A stretch of 64,000 nucleotides of DNA, taken from NCBI RefSeq assembly GCF_040939455.1, contig NC_134106.1, positions 70,651,001 to 70,715,000 on the forward strand, written 5' to 3'. Below are positions 39,061 to 52,345 of this stretch, piece after piece. Numbering within the stretch: position 1 is the first letter of the stretch; each line of letters starts with the position of its first letter. Below the pieces are notes generated by a model. It saw only the letters and a program-made list of their open reading frames with translations. It was not told the DNA's origin and did no database searches. Position numbers and translations under genes: made by a program. The DNA is from Microcebus murinus (taxonomy: Eukaryota > Chordata > Mammalia > Primates > Cheirogaleidae).

Positions 39061-40220
39061 GGCTAATCTAAGTAGAATGATAAATGACATTTTTAATTAT
39101 ATATTTTTCTATCTGTTGGAATAAAGAAATATAATAATTATTAAGCTAGTCTCTGTATGTAGTGAACTTGCTTAACACTAATTCTAATTATTTAGCTGTA
39201 TTAGGTTTTCTATATAAACAAGCATATCACATGTGAATAAAATTTCCTACTATGAAAACCTGCCCATTGAGTTTTAACTTTTAACTTGTTTTTTATAAGT
39301 TGTTCAGTTCATTTTCAGATCTGCTGGTTGCCTCTTCAAGCTCCTTTTTAATTTCTCTTAACATATTAAGAATTGTTATTTGATATCTAATTCAAACATG
39401 AACTCTGTCTAATTCTGCTATTTCTTCCTGGTGGTGCTTTGTTTTTTGTGTGTATTTTATGATTTAAACTATGAACTCATTCCTTGGAAGTTTCTTTCTG
39501 CCAGATGCGTGGTGGCAATACTAAGTTAAGACCACTTTAAACTCAGTACTTGGCCTGAGGTTTTTGGAACCATTTGTTAGAATTTGGGTTATAAACCTGC
39601 AAGAGGACTGGTGCGTGGTTATGACTTTTTAGAGTTTTTTTATTGTTATTTTGTGTCCAGGGGATGTGGGAAGCTTCACTACTGCAACTTTTATAATCCC
39701 CTAGGGAGAATTTCTAGCTCACCGTAAATTGAGAGTATATTAGGGTCTTAGCTTTATGAGGAATCTCCTCTTAGATACCCCACCTTCAGCAAGCCTTGGT
39801 CTTTGTTTCCTGTGCAATGCTGTAGAAATCTAATCTCAGAGTTTTACCTGCTTTGGCAAGTGCCTTCAGGGTGAAAAGTGAAAAGCCCCCTTCATTGCTT
39901 CTAGTTACCAGTTCCTCTTTCCCTTGGTTTTTACCCTCTTGCTGGCTTATCAAGACATTTTTAAAGGGGAATTTTACATTTTATCAAACATTTTAAGTTA
40001 TTTTTATTAGGAATATAAATCAGAGTAATGAATCCACCACACTGCTGGAAATTCCCACATCATTTTACTATGTCATTTCTAGTCATTTTGGAAAGGATAT
40101 ATGGGTTTAAATGAGCATCAGAAACATTTATAAAAATGAAATGGAATTTCTAAAGATGAAATTTTTAAAAATAAAAAGCCTTTTACAACTGCTTGTTAAA
40201 ATTATTTCTTTTTTTAATAG

Positions 40221-40388
40221 GTGTCAGCTGTGATGCATGTTTAAAAGGAAATTTTCGAGGTCGCAGATATAAGTGTTTAATTTGCTACGATTACGATCTT
40301 TGTGCATCTTGTTATGAAAGTGGTGCAACAACAACAAGGCATACAACTGACCACCCAATGCAGTGCATATTAACAAGGGTAGATTTTG
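40221..40388 (+). CDS. KCMF1: KCMF1 coding exon 2: ZZ-type zinc finger
   Basis: This exon encodes residues 7-61 and shares the split codons for Gly6 and Asp62, giving nearly all of the ZZ domain. The zinc ligands are visible as C9-x2-C12, C24-x2-C27, C33-x2-C36 and H46-x3-H50, around the core [14 protein letters not shown]. In KCMF1 this domain is linked to N-degron recognition and to a ubiquitin ligase assembly with UBR4 and RAD6-type E2 enzymes; that is family knowledge, not shown here. The acceptor is TTTTTAATAG and the donor is GTAAGT at 40389-40394. The exon is 168 bp, entered in phase 1 and left in phase 1. An ATG-initiated ORF beginning at 40193 runs through it, but that ATG is intronic. 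The translation agrees with human KCMF1 as I remember it. Confidence 0.97.
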
Positions 40389-40855
40389 GTAAGTATTTAA
40401 TTCAAATTTTAATGACTTACATCATTTGGAATTTTGTGTGTATGTGTGTGAAGAAGTAAAGGTAAAATGTTCCTAAACTATCCCCAATAGCATATATAAG
40501 GCCCCATATTTGTTAAAGATAAAATGAAGCTTGCTTTTATATTCTAAGTAATTCTGTTTCTTAATCTTGGTTTACTTATTATGAAAGCCATTCAGAAATA
40601 AACTCAAATGACAAGGTATGAAATAGAAAAGCACTTCAGTAGAGAAGGAATAAAGTCAAACTGACTACCACACAAAGTACTAGTTCTTGTTCTGGTGACC
40701 AGAAAGCAGATTATTTCTACAGCTGATTAGAAGTCATTGTCATAAGAAAAGCTATAAATGTTACATGCCATAATTCCTTACTTAGCTAACACTTATTCAT
40801 CTTTTTGATTACAGCCATCTTAGTGGATGTGAAGTGGTATCTCAAGCAATTAGTT

Positions 40856-41203
<348 letters not shown>

Positions 41204-42156
41204 AAGCAATTAGTTTTGATTTGCATTTCTCTGATGGCTGATGAGATAGAGCATCATTTTTGTGCATTGGCCATTTGTTTATCTCCTTGAAGAAATATCT
41301 ATTCAAACCTTTTGCCCATTTTTAATTGGATGTGTCATTATTATTGAATTGTAATAGTTCTTTATATATTCTTTATACAAGTTCCTTATCACATAAATGA
41401 TTTGCAAAATTTTTCTCCCATTCTATGGGTTCCTTTTCACTTTCTTGATAGTGTTCTTTGAAGCCCAGGAGTTTTAATTTTGATAGTGTCCAGTTTATTT
41501 TTTTCATTTCCCATGCTTTTGGTGTCACATCTAGAAAACTACTGCCTAATACAAGGTTACGAAAGAGTGTTCTTCTAAGAATTTTCTAACTTTAGCTTTT
41601 ATATTTAGATTTTGATTCATTTAGAATTTTTGTATATGGAGTAAGGTAGAAAGCCATCTTCACTCTTTGCATATGAATATCCAGTTGTGCCAGCATCATT
41701 TGTTGAAAAGACTGTTCTTTACCCAATAAATTGTCTTGGTACTCTTGTTGAAAGTAAGTTGACTGTAAATGATGGTTTATTTCTAGACACTCAATCTGTT
41801 CCACTCATCTATATGTCTAGTTTTATGCCAATACCACACTGCCTTGATTTCTGTAGCTTGGTAGTAAGCTTTGAAATTGAGAAGTGTGCATCTTCCAACT
41901 TTGTTATTTTTTGAGATGGTTTGCCTTGAGTTTCTGTATGAATTTTGGGATCAACTTGTCCATATCTACAAAATATCCAACTGGGATTTTGATAGGGATT
42001 ATATTGAATCTGTAGATCACAGATCTGCTGATCTATGAACATGGGATATGTTTCCATTTATTTAGATCTTTTTAAATTTCTTTTGACATAGTGTTATAGT
42101 TATCAGAATATAAGTTTTGCACTTCTTTCATTATATATATATTCTTAAGTGTGGAC

Positions 42157-42484
42157 AGTCCCTGACTTAAGATTTTTCAACTTTACAATGGTGCAAAGGT
42201 GATATACATTCAGTAGAAATTGTACTTTCAGTACCCATACAACCATTGTTTTTCACTTTCAGTGAAATAAATCAATAAACTACATGAGATATTGATACAT
42301 TATTGTAAAAACAGGCTTTGTGTTAGATAATTTTGCCCAACTGTAGGCTAATGTAAGTGTTCTGAGCACGTTTAAGGTAGGCAAAGCTAAGCTATGATGT
42401 TGGTAGGTTAGGTGTATTAAATGCATTTTCAACTTATAATAGGTTTATCAGGATGTAACCCCATTGTAAGTCAAGGAGCATTTG
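42157..42484 (+). mobile_element. Tigger-group (MER8-like) DNA transposon
   Basis: 'cagtccctgacttaagatttttcaactttacaatggtgc', 'ctgtaggctaatgtaagtgttctgagcacg' and 'taaccccattgtaagtcaaggagc' are typical. It is inserted in the antisense L1 and is itself non-coding. Confidence 0.88.
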
Positions 42485-42587
42485 TATTTTATTCTTTTTG
42501 CTGTTGTAAACAGAATTTTTAAAAATTTTATTTTTGGATTGTTCATTGCAAATGTATAAAAAATGATTTTTTTTGTACATAGATTTT

Positions 42588-42938
42588 TTTTTTTTTTTTT
42601 TTTGGTCTGAGACAGAGTCTTACTCTGTTGCTTGGACTAAAGTGCTGTGACATCAGCCTATCTCACAGCAACCTCAAACTCCTGGGCTCAGGTGATCCTC
42701 CTGCCTCAGCTTCCCAAGTAGCTGGGACTATAGGCATGCCGCCACCATGCCCAGCTAATTTCCAGCTAATTTTTTGTATATATATTTTTAGTTGTCCAGC
42801 TAATTTCTTTCTATTTTTAGTAGAGACAGTGTCTCACTCTTGCTCAGGCTGGTCTCAAACTCCAGAGCTCAAAGGATCTGCCCGCCTCGGTCACCCCAGA
42901 GTGCTAGGATTATAGGCGTGAGCCACCACACCTGGTCT
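42588..42938 (-). repeat. Alu-type SINE, antisense
   Basis: Dimer with an internal duplication (CAGCTAATTTCCAGCTAATTTT). Flanks TGTACATAGAT and TGTATATAGAT. Inserted in the L1. Confidence 0.94.
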
Positions 42939-43571
42939 GTATATAGATCTTGTATCCTGCAGTGTTGCTGAACTTGTTTATTAGTTCTAATAGTGGATCA
43001 AATTAGTGGATTCCTTAGGATTTTCTGTATACAGGATCATGTCATCTGCAAACAAAAATCATTTTACTTCTTCCTTTCCATCTTGATGCCTTTTAGTTAT
43101 TCTGGTTAGATCCTTCAGTAAAATACTGAATAAAAGTGGCAAGAGTGAACACCCTTGTCTTTTTCCTCATCTTAGGGAGAATGCATCCAGTTTTTCACCA
43201 GTAAATATGATGTTGAGTATGGGTTTTTAGTAGATGCCCTTTATCAGCTGAGGAGTTCTATTCTTTTTTATATGTTAATCCCCAATACCTTAAATCCATC
43301 TGGCAAGTCTTGTCCACATAATAAAGGGTCAATATATACATAATGGGTAAATACTTTTAAAATAGTTTAAATATTCCTAAAAATGAATATGAACAAATCA
43401 GTCATGTAGTGAACAGTGTTTTCCATTTCTTTCTTCTCATAAAAGCAATCATGTGCTCTTAAATTTGTTATTTGTTTCATGTTAAAGAATCAAATACTTA
43501 TTTGTAGTAAAGTGGCAAAGGATACTGAATAAACTTTCAATTTCATTTTTTTGTGTGTGTTTCTGTCATAG

Positions 43572-43895
43572 GCTATTTTCTGTTGCTATAACAAAATACC
43601 TGAGACTGAGTAATTTACAAAGGAAAAGAGTTTATTTAGCTTGTGATTCTGGAGACTGGGAGGTCTAAGATCAGGCAGCTACATCTGGTCTGCATCTGAT
43701 GAGGGCCTCGTGCTGTGTCATGACATGGCACAGAAGCAGAAGGGGAAGCAGGCACCAAACAATAAGTGAGAGGCAGCTTCGCTTTATAACAGCCCACTCT
43801 TGCAGTAACTAATCCAGTCCCAAGAAAGCAAGAACTAACTCCCAAGAAAGGCAAAAGGGGCAAAAAAGGCATTAATCCCTCTTAACCTAATCATT

Positions 43896-43928
<33 letters not shown>

Positions 43929-44345
43929 AGACAGAGTCTCGCTTTGTTGTCCAGGCTAGAATGAGTGCCGTGGCGTCAGCCTAGCTCACAGCAACCTCAA
44001 ACTCCTGGGCTCGAGTGATCCTTCTACCTCAGCCTCCCGAGTAGCTGGGACTACAGGCATGCGCCACCATGCCCGGCTAATTTTTTATATATATATCAGT
44101 TGGCCAATTAATTTCTTTCTATTTATAGTAGAGACGGGGTCTCGCTCTTGCTCAGGCTGGTTTTGAACTCCTGACCTTGAGCAATCCGCCCGCCTCGGCC
44201 TCCCAAGAGCTAGGATTACAGGCGTGAGGTGAGCCACAGCGCACGGCCCCCTAATCATTTCTTAAACACTCCACCTCCCAGTGCTACCACATTGGGGACC
44301 AAGCAGCAACATGAGTTTGGAGGACAAACCATATTCATGCCATAG
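43572..44345 (-). mobile_element. MaLR-like (MST/THE-related) LTR, antisense, split by a SINE
   Basis: The part 'ttgctataacaaaatacctgagactgagtaatttacaaagg' is shared, reversed, with MaLR LTR 3' ends. The far end after the SINE reads 'catgagtttggaggacaaaccatattcatgccatagca'. It looks like a solo LTR with no internal region. Exact family uncertain. Confidence 0.65.
43899..44249 (-). repeat. Strepsirrhine Alu-type SINE, antisense, young
   Basis: Near-consensus, inserted in the LTR. Perfect duplication CCTAATCATTTCTT at 43885-43898 and 44250-44263. A small GTGAG duplication lies near its 5' end. Confidence 0.97.
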
Positions 44346-45014
44346 CAGTTACTAATGGAGAAAAACAGAGTTATTTCCTGAGATATACTAATGAGATGAA
44401 CAAATTATCCCCACAGCCTCTAACTGGTCAGTTCTTCAGTAACCCAGCTGGGCAGAGTATGTTGTGGTAGTACCTATTCAAGTTAGCATTTGCAAGAACT
44501 GAATGCCTATGTTCCTTCCTGCTTTAAGAAGGCATGTTCTTTAGATAAATAGCTGCATCTGGGAGTTGGCTTATTGATCATGGTTATCTGTTCTTTCCCT
44601 CTGAGTACTTGTCTCCATGTATATAATAGACTGTGTTGATTATTTCTATTGATAGTAGTTTCACCACAGTGTGTACAGAGATAAGGAAAAAATAAATTAC
44701 AATAAAATTAGAACCAGATGTCAAATGAGCAGTGTTTCAAAATTAAAGAGAGAGGGGGAGTTGTTTGCTTTGTTTTCTCTTAAGGCTATAATAGCTATCT
44801 GGGGAAGGAATGTTGGAGGAGTACCATGGAGTCCTTGTGGAAATAAGGATGTTACAGATGTAAACAGGAGTACCTAAGCACTCCTTGACAGAGTGAGGTT
44901 GTTGGTGGGTGTTTCAGGCACACTTTTTTACATTATTGGACCATATGATTACATTTTTATATATTTTTAAAAACTAATGATTATTCCTCAGTGCAGTTCT
45001 ACTTTATTTTTCAG

Positions 45015-45154
45015 ATTTATACTATGGTGGGGAAGCTTTCTCTGTAGAGCAGCCACAGTCTTTTACTTGTCCATATTGTGGAAAAATGGGCTATACGGAG
45101 ACATCTCTTCAAGAACATGTTACTTCTGAACACGCAGAAACATCAACAGAAGTG
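45015..45154 (+). CDS. KCMF1: KCMF1 coding exon 3: C2H2 / Di19-type zinc-binding segment
   Basis: This exon encodes the end of the Asp62 codon and residues 63-108. A C2H2-like finger is visible at residues 78-101: C80-x2-C83, then H96 and H101. It is the first half of the Di19-type zinc-binding region, which continues in the next exon with C110 and C113. The exon is 140 bp. The acceptor is TTTTTCAG at 45007-45014 and the donor is GTAAGT at 45155-45160. Entry is after one codon base and exit is at a codon boundary, so it matches both neighbours. Upstream acidic and aromatic residues (DLYYGGEAFSVEQPQ) link it to the ZZ domain. No stop or frameshift is seen. Confidence 0.97.
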
Positions 45155-45411
45155 GTAAGTGAAGCGGCTTTGTGTCTAAAATGATATGGTAAACATTATT
45201 TCTAACATTAATAAAGCTAGGTCATTGTCATCTACTTGCTGCTCAATAGGTACATTTGTACAAAGTAATATCCCTTATTTATCCACATTAGCTTTAACCT
45301 GTTGCTAAAATAAAAGCATAGCATGGAGTCTTGACCACATTCAGGAGCTTTATATTAAATGCATGGTTAAAGGACCTCAACCTGCAACATAATTCTTTTT
45401 ATACTATTACT

Positions 45412-45736
45412 CTTTTTTTTTTTTTGGGAGACAAGACTCTCACTCTGTTGCCTGGGCTAGAGTGCCGTAGAGTCAGCCTAGCTCACGGCAACTTCAAACT
45501 AACTCCTGGGCTCAAGCAATCCTCCTGCCTCAGCCTCCCAAATAGCTGGGACAACAACCATGCCCAGCTAATTTTTTCTCTATATATTTAGTTGGCCAGT
45601 TAATTTCTTTCTATTTTTAATAGAGATGCAGTCTCACTCTTGCTCAGGCTGGTTTTGAACTCCTGACCTTGAGCGATCCTCCCGCCTCGGCCTCCCAGAG
45701 TGCTAGGATTACAAGTGCAAGCCACCATACCCAGCC
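45412..45736 (-). repeat. Strepsirrhine Alu-type SINE, antisense
   Basis: Diverged dimer. Flanks TATACTATTACTC and TATAGTATTATTT. It begins about 260 bp after exon 3. Confidence 0.92.
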
Positions 45737-46194
45737 TATAGTATTATTTTTGTTGCCTGCTTGATTTTTCTTCTATAAAGAGCTTTCACAAGGAAATTTT
45801 AAAATCTTGTGTATCTCAAACAGTAATCCATTGCCACGTCTCATTGTAGCATATTGCTGACCTTAAATGGATTTTATCATATCAAATCTCTTGTTCCTAA
45901 GTCAAGGCTCTGGGGTTCCTGGAAGTTCTTCCTACCCTGATCTTTTCTAGTGGCTAATAGCCAAGAAGGACCCAGAATAATACACAAAGAAAGTTTTACC
46001 TTAAAAGCTTTTTGGATTTTTTACTTGACATCGGAGTCAGCATGCATCCAACTGCAAGAAATGATAGAGTACACTCAAAAAAGTCTTTCCTGTACCTCTC
46101 TAACATTGATAAATAGTAGGTAAAGCGAAGGCTCTGTGTGGAACTATAGCTACTGAATTTGCAGAATTTTGGCACAAGCAGTTGCACGTTGCAT

Positions 46195-46345
46195 CAACTA
46201 ATAAGCCCCTAAATGTACTCAAAACAAATTAATGGAAACCCAGAGAAATAAAGTAGCATGCTCAAGGACATACAGCTAGTAAGAGGCAGAGACAGGTGTT
46301 TGAACTCAGGCAGAATCCCTCTAAGGTTCTAAATTCTCTACTTAA
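46195..46345 (-). repeat. MIR remnant, antisense
   Basis: 'gctcaaggacatacagctagtaagaggcagagacaggtgtttgaactcagg' is the reversed MIR core. Confidence 0.75.
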
Positions 46346-47389
46346 CCCTGCTGCAGCTCTACATAATACAGATTTACTTTCATTTCCATTGACACTGCTA
46401 GTTTGATGTTTAAAGTTGTTATAAGACTTATAGTTCAAACAATAGGTAAATTTACTTTTTATTGCCCTCAAGCCAAATTTTACTAACAGCTCAGAAATGC
46501 CCTCATCTTTCACCTCAGGGAAGCTCAGCGCAATGTTACCACATTTTACTACTATTCTTAGTTTGTTCTTTTTATTCTGTAAAGTGATTTTGCTTCCTTT
46601 ATGTACAGTCCAGTGTAGCAATATTAAGAATCCTGACTCAGTTGCATCTCTTTCCTGGTTTTTGTGGGAAATTTGTAATCATTTTTCTTTGATTGAATTT
46701 CTATTATGTTTGGGTACTTCTTTTTTTACCTGGACACTATAAGGCAAAGCAGGGGGAGGTCCCTTATTGCAAATTAGGTGTTCTTAAAGTCATTATTAGC
46801 CAATAGGCCCTAGTATGATGTCTTTATCACCTCATTGGGCTAGGGCAACTACCCAATTTTCTACATCCTTTCCTCTATTTTTTTGCCTGAAGGTGAGTAC
46901 TCAAAACTTGTTTATACTTCTCTATACCTGATATACCGTTTGAAAATTAAATGACTACCGTCTACAAATGTGTTCGTGGTCTATCTCCCATAAGTTGTAT
47001 TCAGTTATATGCCTTCATTAAGTTACCAGGCTTTCAGTACATAGCCCAAGGTTGTCAGCATTCTAGTTTTTCATACTGGTTTTTGTGGAACATTTTGAGG
47101 ATTTCTGCCTCCTTATTAGCCCTTAGTCTTTGCATGATTACCACATCTACCTCTGTTCCCACCCATAACACATCCATCCAGACATTTCAAAGTGAAAAAT
47201 GGCAAGCAGACAAGAATTTTTGCTATAGCAGGGTTTTTTTTCTTCAGATAACATGGGTCATGTCCTAGAGCCAGGGCTGGCATTCAGCAGGTACACCCAA
47301 GTGTGGCATGCTGACCAGTGTCCATTCTGGAAGATTGCTGTGTATGCCATACCACTTGTTAGGTGTTTTTTAATGCCTCTCTTTATATG

Positions 47390-47416
47390 TGTGTGTGTGT
47401 GTGTGTATATGTATGT
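47390..47416. repeat. (GT)n microsatellite
   Basis: About nine GT units, then TATATGTATGTG. Confidence 0.9.
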
Positions 47417-47825
47417 GAAGCACATTATCAGTTCTAATATGTTACAGTTATATGTAAATGTCCAGGTGATAATGTTTTGCCAGTCATGATGAATCAAACA
47501 TTTTTGAATTACGGAGTTCAAGAGTGACTCACATCATTTTGGTGGGGGATTATATTCACATAAAAACTTGCTATATCTCCTTTTCTATTCCTCTTAACAT
47601 ATTCCTTTCTAGATATTCAATTTGCTATCTTGCTTTTGCCCCCGCATGTGTCCTATGTCTAGACCACCAATTTTTGTGTATATCTTTCTATAGAACCTAA
47701 GGATCTTACGCCTCTAACTAATATCCCATTGGAATATTTAGGGGCAATAGGATATATCACTGTTACCACTAGGAAATGTTTATTGATACCTGGCATAGCT
47801 AGTAAGAAAGTCAGTAATTTTTTTT

Positions 47826-48155
47826 GTTTTTTTGAGACAGAGTCTTGCTTTGTTTCCCAGGCTAGAGTGAGTGCCGTGGCATCAGCCTAGCTCACAGCAA
47901 CCTCAAACTCCTCCTGGGCTCAAGTAATCCTACTGTCTCAGCCTCCCAAGTAGCTGGGACTACAAGCATGCGCCAGCATGCCCAGCTAATTTTTTTCTAT
48001 ATATATTAGTTGGCCAATTAATTTCTTTCTATTTATAGTAGAGACGGGATCTCGCTCTTGCTCAGGCTGGTTTTGAACTCCTGACCTCGAGCAATTCGTC
48101 CCCCTAGGCCTCCCATAGTGCTAGGATTACAGGCGTGAGCCACGGCGCCTGACCC
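47826..48155 (-). repeat. Strepsirrhine Alu-type SINE, antisense
   Basis: Full dimer ending GGCGCCTGACCC. It forms a close inverted pair with the next SINE at 48333. Confidence 0.94.
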
Positions 48156-48332
48156 AAAAGGATAATTTTTAAAAACAAAATTGTAGTCCTTGTCTATATT
48201 TTTCTGCCTCCTTTTCCAGCTAGGATGTCTGTGGCCCAACATAAGATTTGTCTGCTTTCTTAAGATTAATGTAAGGTTACTCAAGAGGCTTTTAATTTTG
48301 AGGGTATTAAGGACACTTCAAAACCAGATACC

Positions 48333-48667
48333 AGCCGGGCATGGTGGCTCACGCCTGTAATCCTAGCACTCTGGGAAGCCGAGGCAGGCGGATTGCTCAA
48401 GGTCAGGAGTTCGAAACCAGCCTGAGCAAGAGTGAGACCACATCTCTACTATAAATAGAAAGAAATTAATTGGCCAACTAATATATATAGAAAAAATTAG
48501 CTGGGCATGGTGGCTCATGCCTGTAGTCCCAGCTAACTTGGGAGGCTGAGGCAGTAGGATTGCTTGAGCCAAGGAGTTTGAGGTTGCTGTGAGCTAGGCT
48601 GATGCCACAGCACTCACTCTAGCCTGGGCAACAGAGTGAGAGTCTGGCTAAAAAAAAAAAAAAAAAG
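48333..48667 (+). repeat. Strepsirrhine Alu-type SINE, sense
   Basis: From CCGGGCATGGTGGCTCACG to a poly-A of about 17. No clear target duplication found. Confidence 0.95.
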
Positions 48668-49261
48668 AGTGGATCCTCTGAAATTTTTCTTAAATCTCAC
48701 ATTTGAGCTGACTTGCACTGTGGCTAATTAGAATGAATGCCTTTGGGGTTTTATTTTGTCTGGCTCTGCTTTGCCTTTAAATGAAATGTGCCTATACTTT
48801 TAATTAATGATATATGATTAATCTTTTGATTAGTAAATGTCTTGCAATTTATATGAAGAACATTATGTTTAAAAGGTAAAAGCATTTTTGGCTCACCAAC
48901 ATTCCCTTCTCACTTCTAAAATTATAACACATTATTCTCCCATAATTGCAGCAGTCTTCTATTAGTTCACTGCTAGGAACTTTTTGCTTTCTATTTTTCA
49001 TCTGAATTATTTACTCTTTGTGTTCCTTACCCTCCAGAAAAGGAGTTAGGATAGTCAACATCTCTTAGGTATATTCAATATATGTTAGTGATATATTCCC
49101 TCTTTTTTAAATGAAAACGTAGATGTGTTTGTAACAAATTGAGTTTAATTTTGAAATAGGATAGTAGTATTACATTACAGTTATACCAATTTGATTTTTT
49201 AAAAAATCAAGGAGAAAGGAAAGAATAATTTTAGAAATTTCCTACAATCTGACTTTAGACT

Positions 49262-49530
49262 TTTTTGGGGGGAGAAGTGCAGTGGATTAAAGTGCAGTGG
49301 CATCATCATAGCTCTCTGCAACCTCAAACTTCTGGGCACTGGTGACCCTTCTGCCTCAGCCTTCCAAGTTGCTGGGACTACAGATGTGTGCCACCATGCC
49401 CAGCTAATTTTTAAAATTTTTTATAGAGACAGGGTCTTGATACGTTGCTCAGGCTGGTCTCAAATTCCTGGCCTCAAGCAATCCTCCCACTTTGGCCTCC
49501 CAAAGCATTGGGATTACATGCATGAGCTGC
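49262..49530 (-). repeat. Old Alu-like SINE, antisense, missing its tail side
   Basis: Starts at AGTGCAGTGG without the usual GAGACAGAGTCT block and ends CATGAGCTGCTCAG. AluJ-type wording, no strepsirrhine linker. Confidence 0.85.
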
Positions 49531-50718
49531 TCAGTAGTTCTTTAAGCACTGGTCAACCTTGTCTCTTTTCTTCCTACCACCCCTTCTTTTTCTGCCCTGT
49601 CCCCCAGGTTTAAAAAAATGCTGGCCAAGAAAATTATTTGAAGATGCCAATCTTGTATTTGTGCCTGAATGCATTTTTTCTAGGATGCTCTGCCAAACTC
49701 AGCTTTGCTTGACAAACTGGTCATTATCTTGAGAAGAGGAGCATAAAACATTGCCAAACTCTAATTTAAACTCATTGTAAATAAATAAACCTACCGACTT
49801 AGGTAGAGTTCATTTCTCTTCTTCACTAAAATTATTACTAGCCTTGGGGCACTGCCTCCCTGCCCTCATCCCTCTCCAGATTTCAGCTTCCTATTGACAC
49901 CTTCAAGCATTTCCTTTTCTTTCTTAAAGTCTACTAGTAAAATATTTACTCACAGGGAAGATAGAAAACATAGAACTTAGCATGGGGTTTTTCTTCTACT
50001 GAGACCTGAATACTTACCTCCAGAGTGAATTATGGGACAATTCTGATGCCTTTGGAGTTATTTTTCAGTATGGCTAAACTGTGTTTCAAGTTTTGTGAAT
50101 TCCTAAGGCATACACATATAATTTATGTTTTTACATAAGAAACATGTTTAAAACCAAAGCTTAATTACTTCTTAGGACTTTCTGAATTACATATAAAAAG
50201 TAAGGAAAATTAAAACTTGTATGTAGCAAAAACTCCTTAATTCTAAATGTTGCTCTTTAGAAGCAGGTGACAGTTTCTACTTTAGCATTAAAATGGGGAG
50301 AATGGAACTGTGGGGGAAAATAAATTTTAACTCAATTATAAGTTAATTTTTAGTGTTCCACTACAGCAATAGAAAATTAGATTAGAATCTAGTTGAACAG
50401 TGTGCTCACTCAAATCTTGAAAGGATCTATATCTGTATTAGCAAAATGGATGGTCAAGGTATAAGTACCTACAAGTTGGATGGTTCCAGAAGGCCTGAAA
50501 GGAGTTTCTTGACCATCTAGCATAGATTTTCCACTAGTGCTTTATGTATGTTCTTAAAGCAAAACTCCAGTATTTGGTCTGGTATTTGTTATATCTGCAG
50601 ATTTAATAAGATAAGCTAATATTTTTAATTGGGCAAGAGACCCAAAACCCTGAAGTTAGCATTGGTGTTGCCAATAGTTAGTTCAAAAGAATGAACATTC
50701 CCTTCATTAAAAAAACAT

Positions 50719-50741
50719 ATATGTGTGTGTGTGTGTGTGTA
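50719..50741. repeat. (GT)n microsatellite
   Basis: Short ATATGTGTGTGTGTG tract. Confidence 0.9.
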
Positions 50742-50995
50742 TTAAAATATAACACATATGATAGTGTTTTGTGTCTTGGCTTTAAATTCTGATGACTCTT
50801 TTTGGGTCATCACTGTTCTGTGGAGGGAAAAAAAAAACTGTTTAAAACTTTCCCCATTGTATTTCGAGTGATCGGGAAATCTGCCTAGTAGAATAATCCT
50901 GGGGTGTTTCTAGAGCTGATTTCTGAGAGCCCCTTAAAAGTAGAGACATGAATAGTATCCCAGTTTGAAGAAATAATGAAAAATGCATACCAACT

Positions 50996-51335
50996 TTTTT
51001 TTTTTTTTTTTTTTTTTTGAGACAGAGTCTCGCTTTGTTGCCCAGGCTAGAGTGAGTGCCATGGCGTCAGCCTAGCTCACAGCAACCTCAAACTCCTGGG
51101 CTCAAGCACTCCTCCTGCCTCAGCCTCCCGAGTAGCTGGGACTACCCAGGCATGTGCCACCATGCCCAGCTAATTTTTTCTATATATTAGTTGGCCAATT
51201 AATTTCTTTCTATTTATAGTAGAGACAGGGTCTCACTGTTGCTCAGGTTGGTTTCGAACTCCTGACCTTGAGCAATCCGCCTGCCTTGGCCTCCCAGAGT
51301 GCTAGGATTACAGGCGTGAGCCACCGCACCCGGCC
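50996..51335 (-). repeat. Strepsirrhine Alu-type SINE, antisense
   Basis: Near-consensus dimer ending GCACCCGGCC, with a small CCA insertion (GGGACTACCCAGGCATG). Confidence 0.95.
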
Positions 51336-52182
51336 CCCTATTCATTTCTTGATAATTTTTTAACCTAGAATGTGAAAGTGATCACTGATTTGGCACTCAG
51401 TAAATACTTACTGGATTGGTTAACCCATGATAACAAAATTATACAATATAACAAATTTAGCCAGTCAGAACTTTAATTAACTTTATCAGCTCATCTGGAT
51501 TTCATAGCATAGGTCCTTTAACTACAAATAGGGATGTAATTAAATAAAGAGTAGTTTTTAAAGCTGTGCACAGCACCCAGAAATAAAGTGCTGTCTGATG
51601 TGGTTGTATTAGTTCAAGAAAGAGGCTGGAGGAAATCCAAACTTTAGAGTGGTTGATAATTGTATAGGGAAGAACGTATGGAGCTCTTGTTTAAAAATAA
51701 CCAAGCATGCTGACTTTACATGGTTTTTTAATGGACATCTAGCCTATGTCATAGGGGGAAAATTTTGTACATTGAGCAGTGACTTGATGTTTATACATGA
51801 AGTAATGTCTTGAGGAAGTGTGTTCTCGACGTTGATAATAAACTGTGTTAATATGTGCACTGACTGATTGCACACTGGCAATCATGTACTGGGACCACGT
51901 GGAAAAATGGAAACTGCATTACATTCTTGGGATGGGACCTCATCTCAATTGGTAAAGGCTTCCAGGAGGGCTACAGATAAAAAAAAAAAAGCAAGACTGA
52001 TGGTGACCCTCAATGGCAAGATGAAGCAGAAGAGAAAGACTGAAGCAATAGCAGAGACAAGACTGAGAATAGCAAGGACATTTGTGAATAAGAATTGTTT
52101 TTTGGTTATGTAAGTAACAATAACATTTGGTGTTTCATGTAACAGGGTAAATATAATTTTTCAATACCATTGTATATTAAAG

Positions 52183-52345
52183 CTGTATTTGCCAAACTTA
52201 TCCAGTTATAAAGAATCAGCTGGGACCTTTGTCAACAGTAGATTCTCAAACACCCCAGGATCCATTTCCAGGCCTACGGAACTCTATTTTTAACAAGTAT
52301 TCCAGATAATTTATGTTCTTAGCCAAATTTGGGGAACACTGACTT
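52183..52345 (+). mobile_element. MER20-like hAT-Charlie fragment
   Basis: 'agaatcagctgggacctttgtcaac' and 'caggatccatttccaggcctacggaactctatttt' resemble MER20. Ends are eroded. Confidence 0.65.

Noticed and set aside
40193..40459. An 88-codon ORF beginning with an intronic ATG and running through KCMF1 exon 2.
   Set aside because: The ATG is upstream of a good acceptor (TTTTTAATAG) and the 3' end reads past the GTAAGT donor. The real coding part is only 40221-40388.
46262..46621. A 119-codon minus-strand ORF.
   Set aside because: Part of it is a MIR remnant and the rest has no recognisable domain.
51868..52113. An 81-codon Lys-rich ORF, possibly a processed pseudogene.
   Set aside because: The Lys run comes from an A homopolymer and I recognise no parent gene; no tail or target duplication was found.
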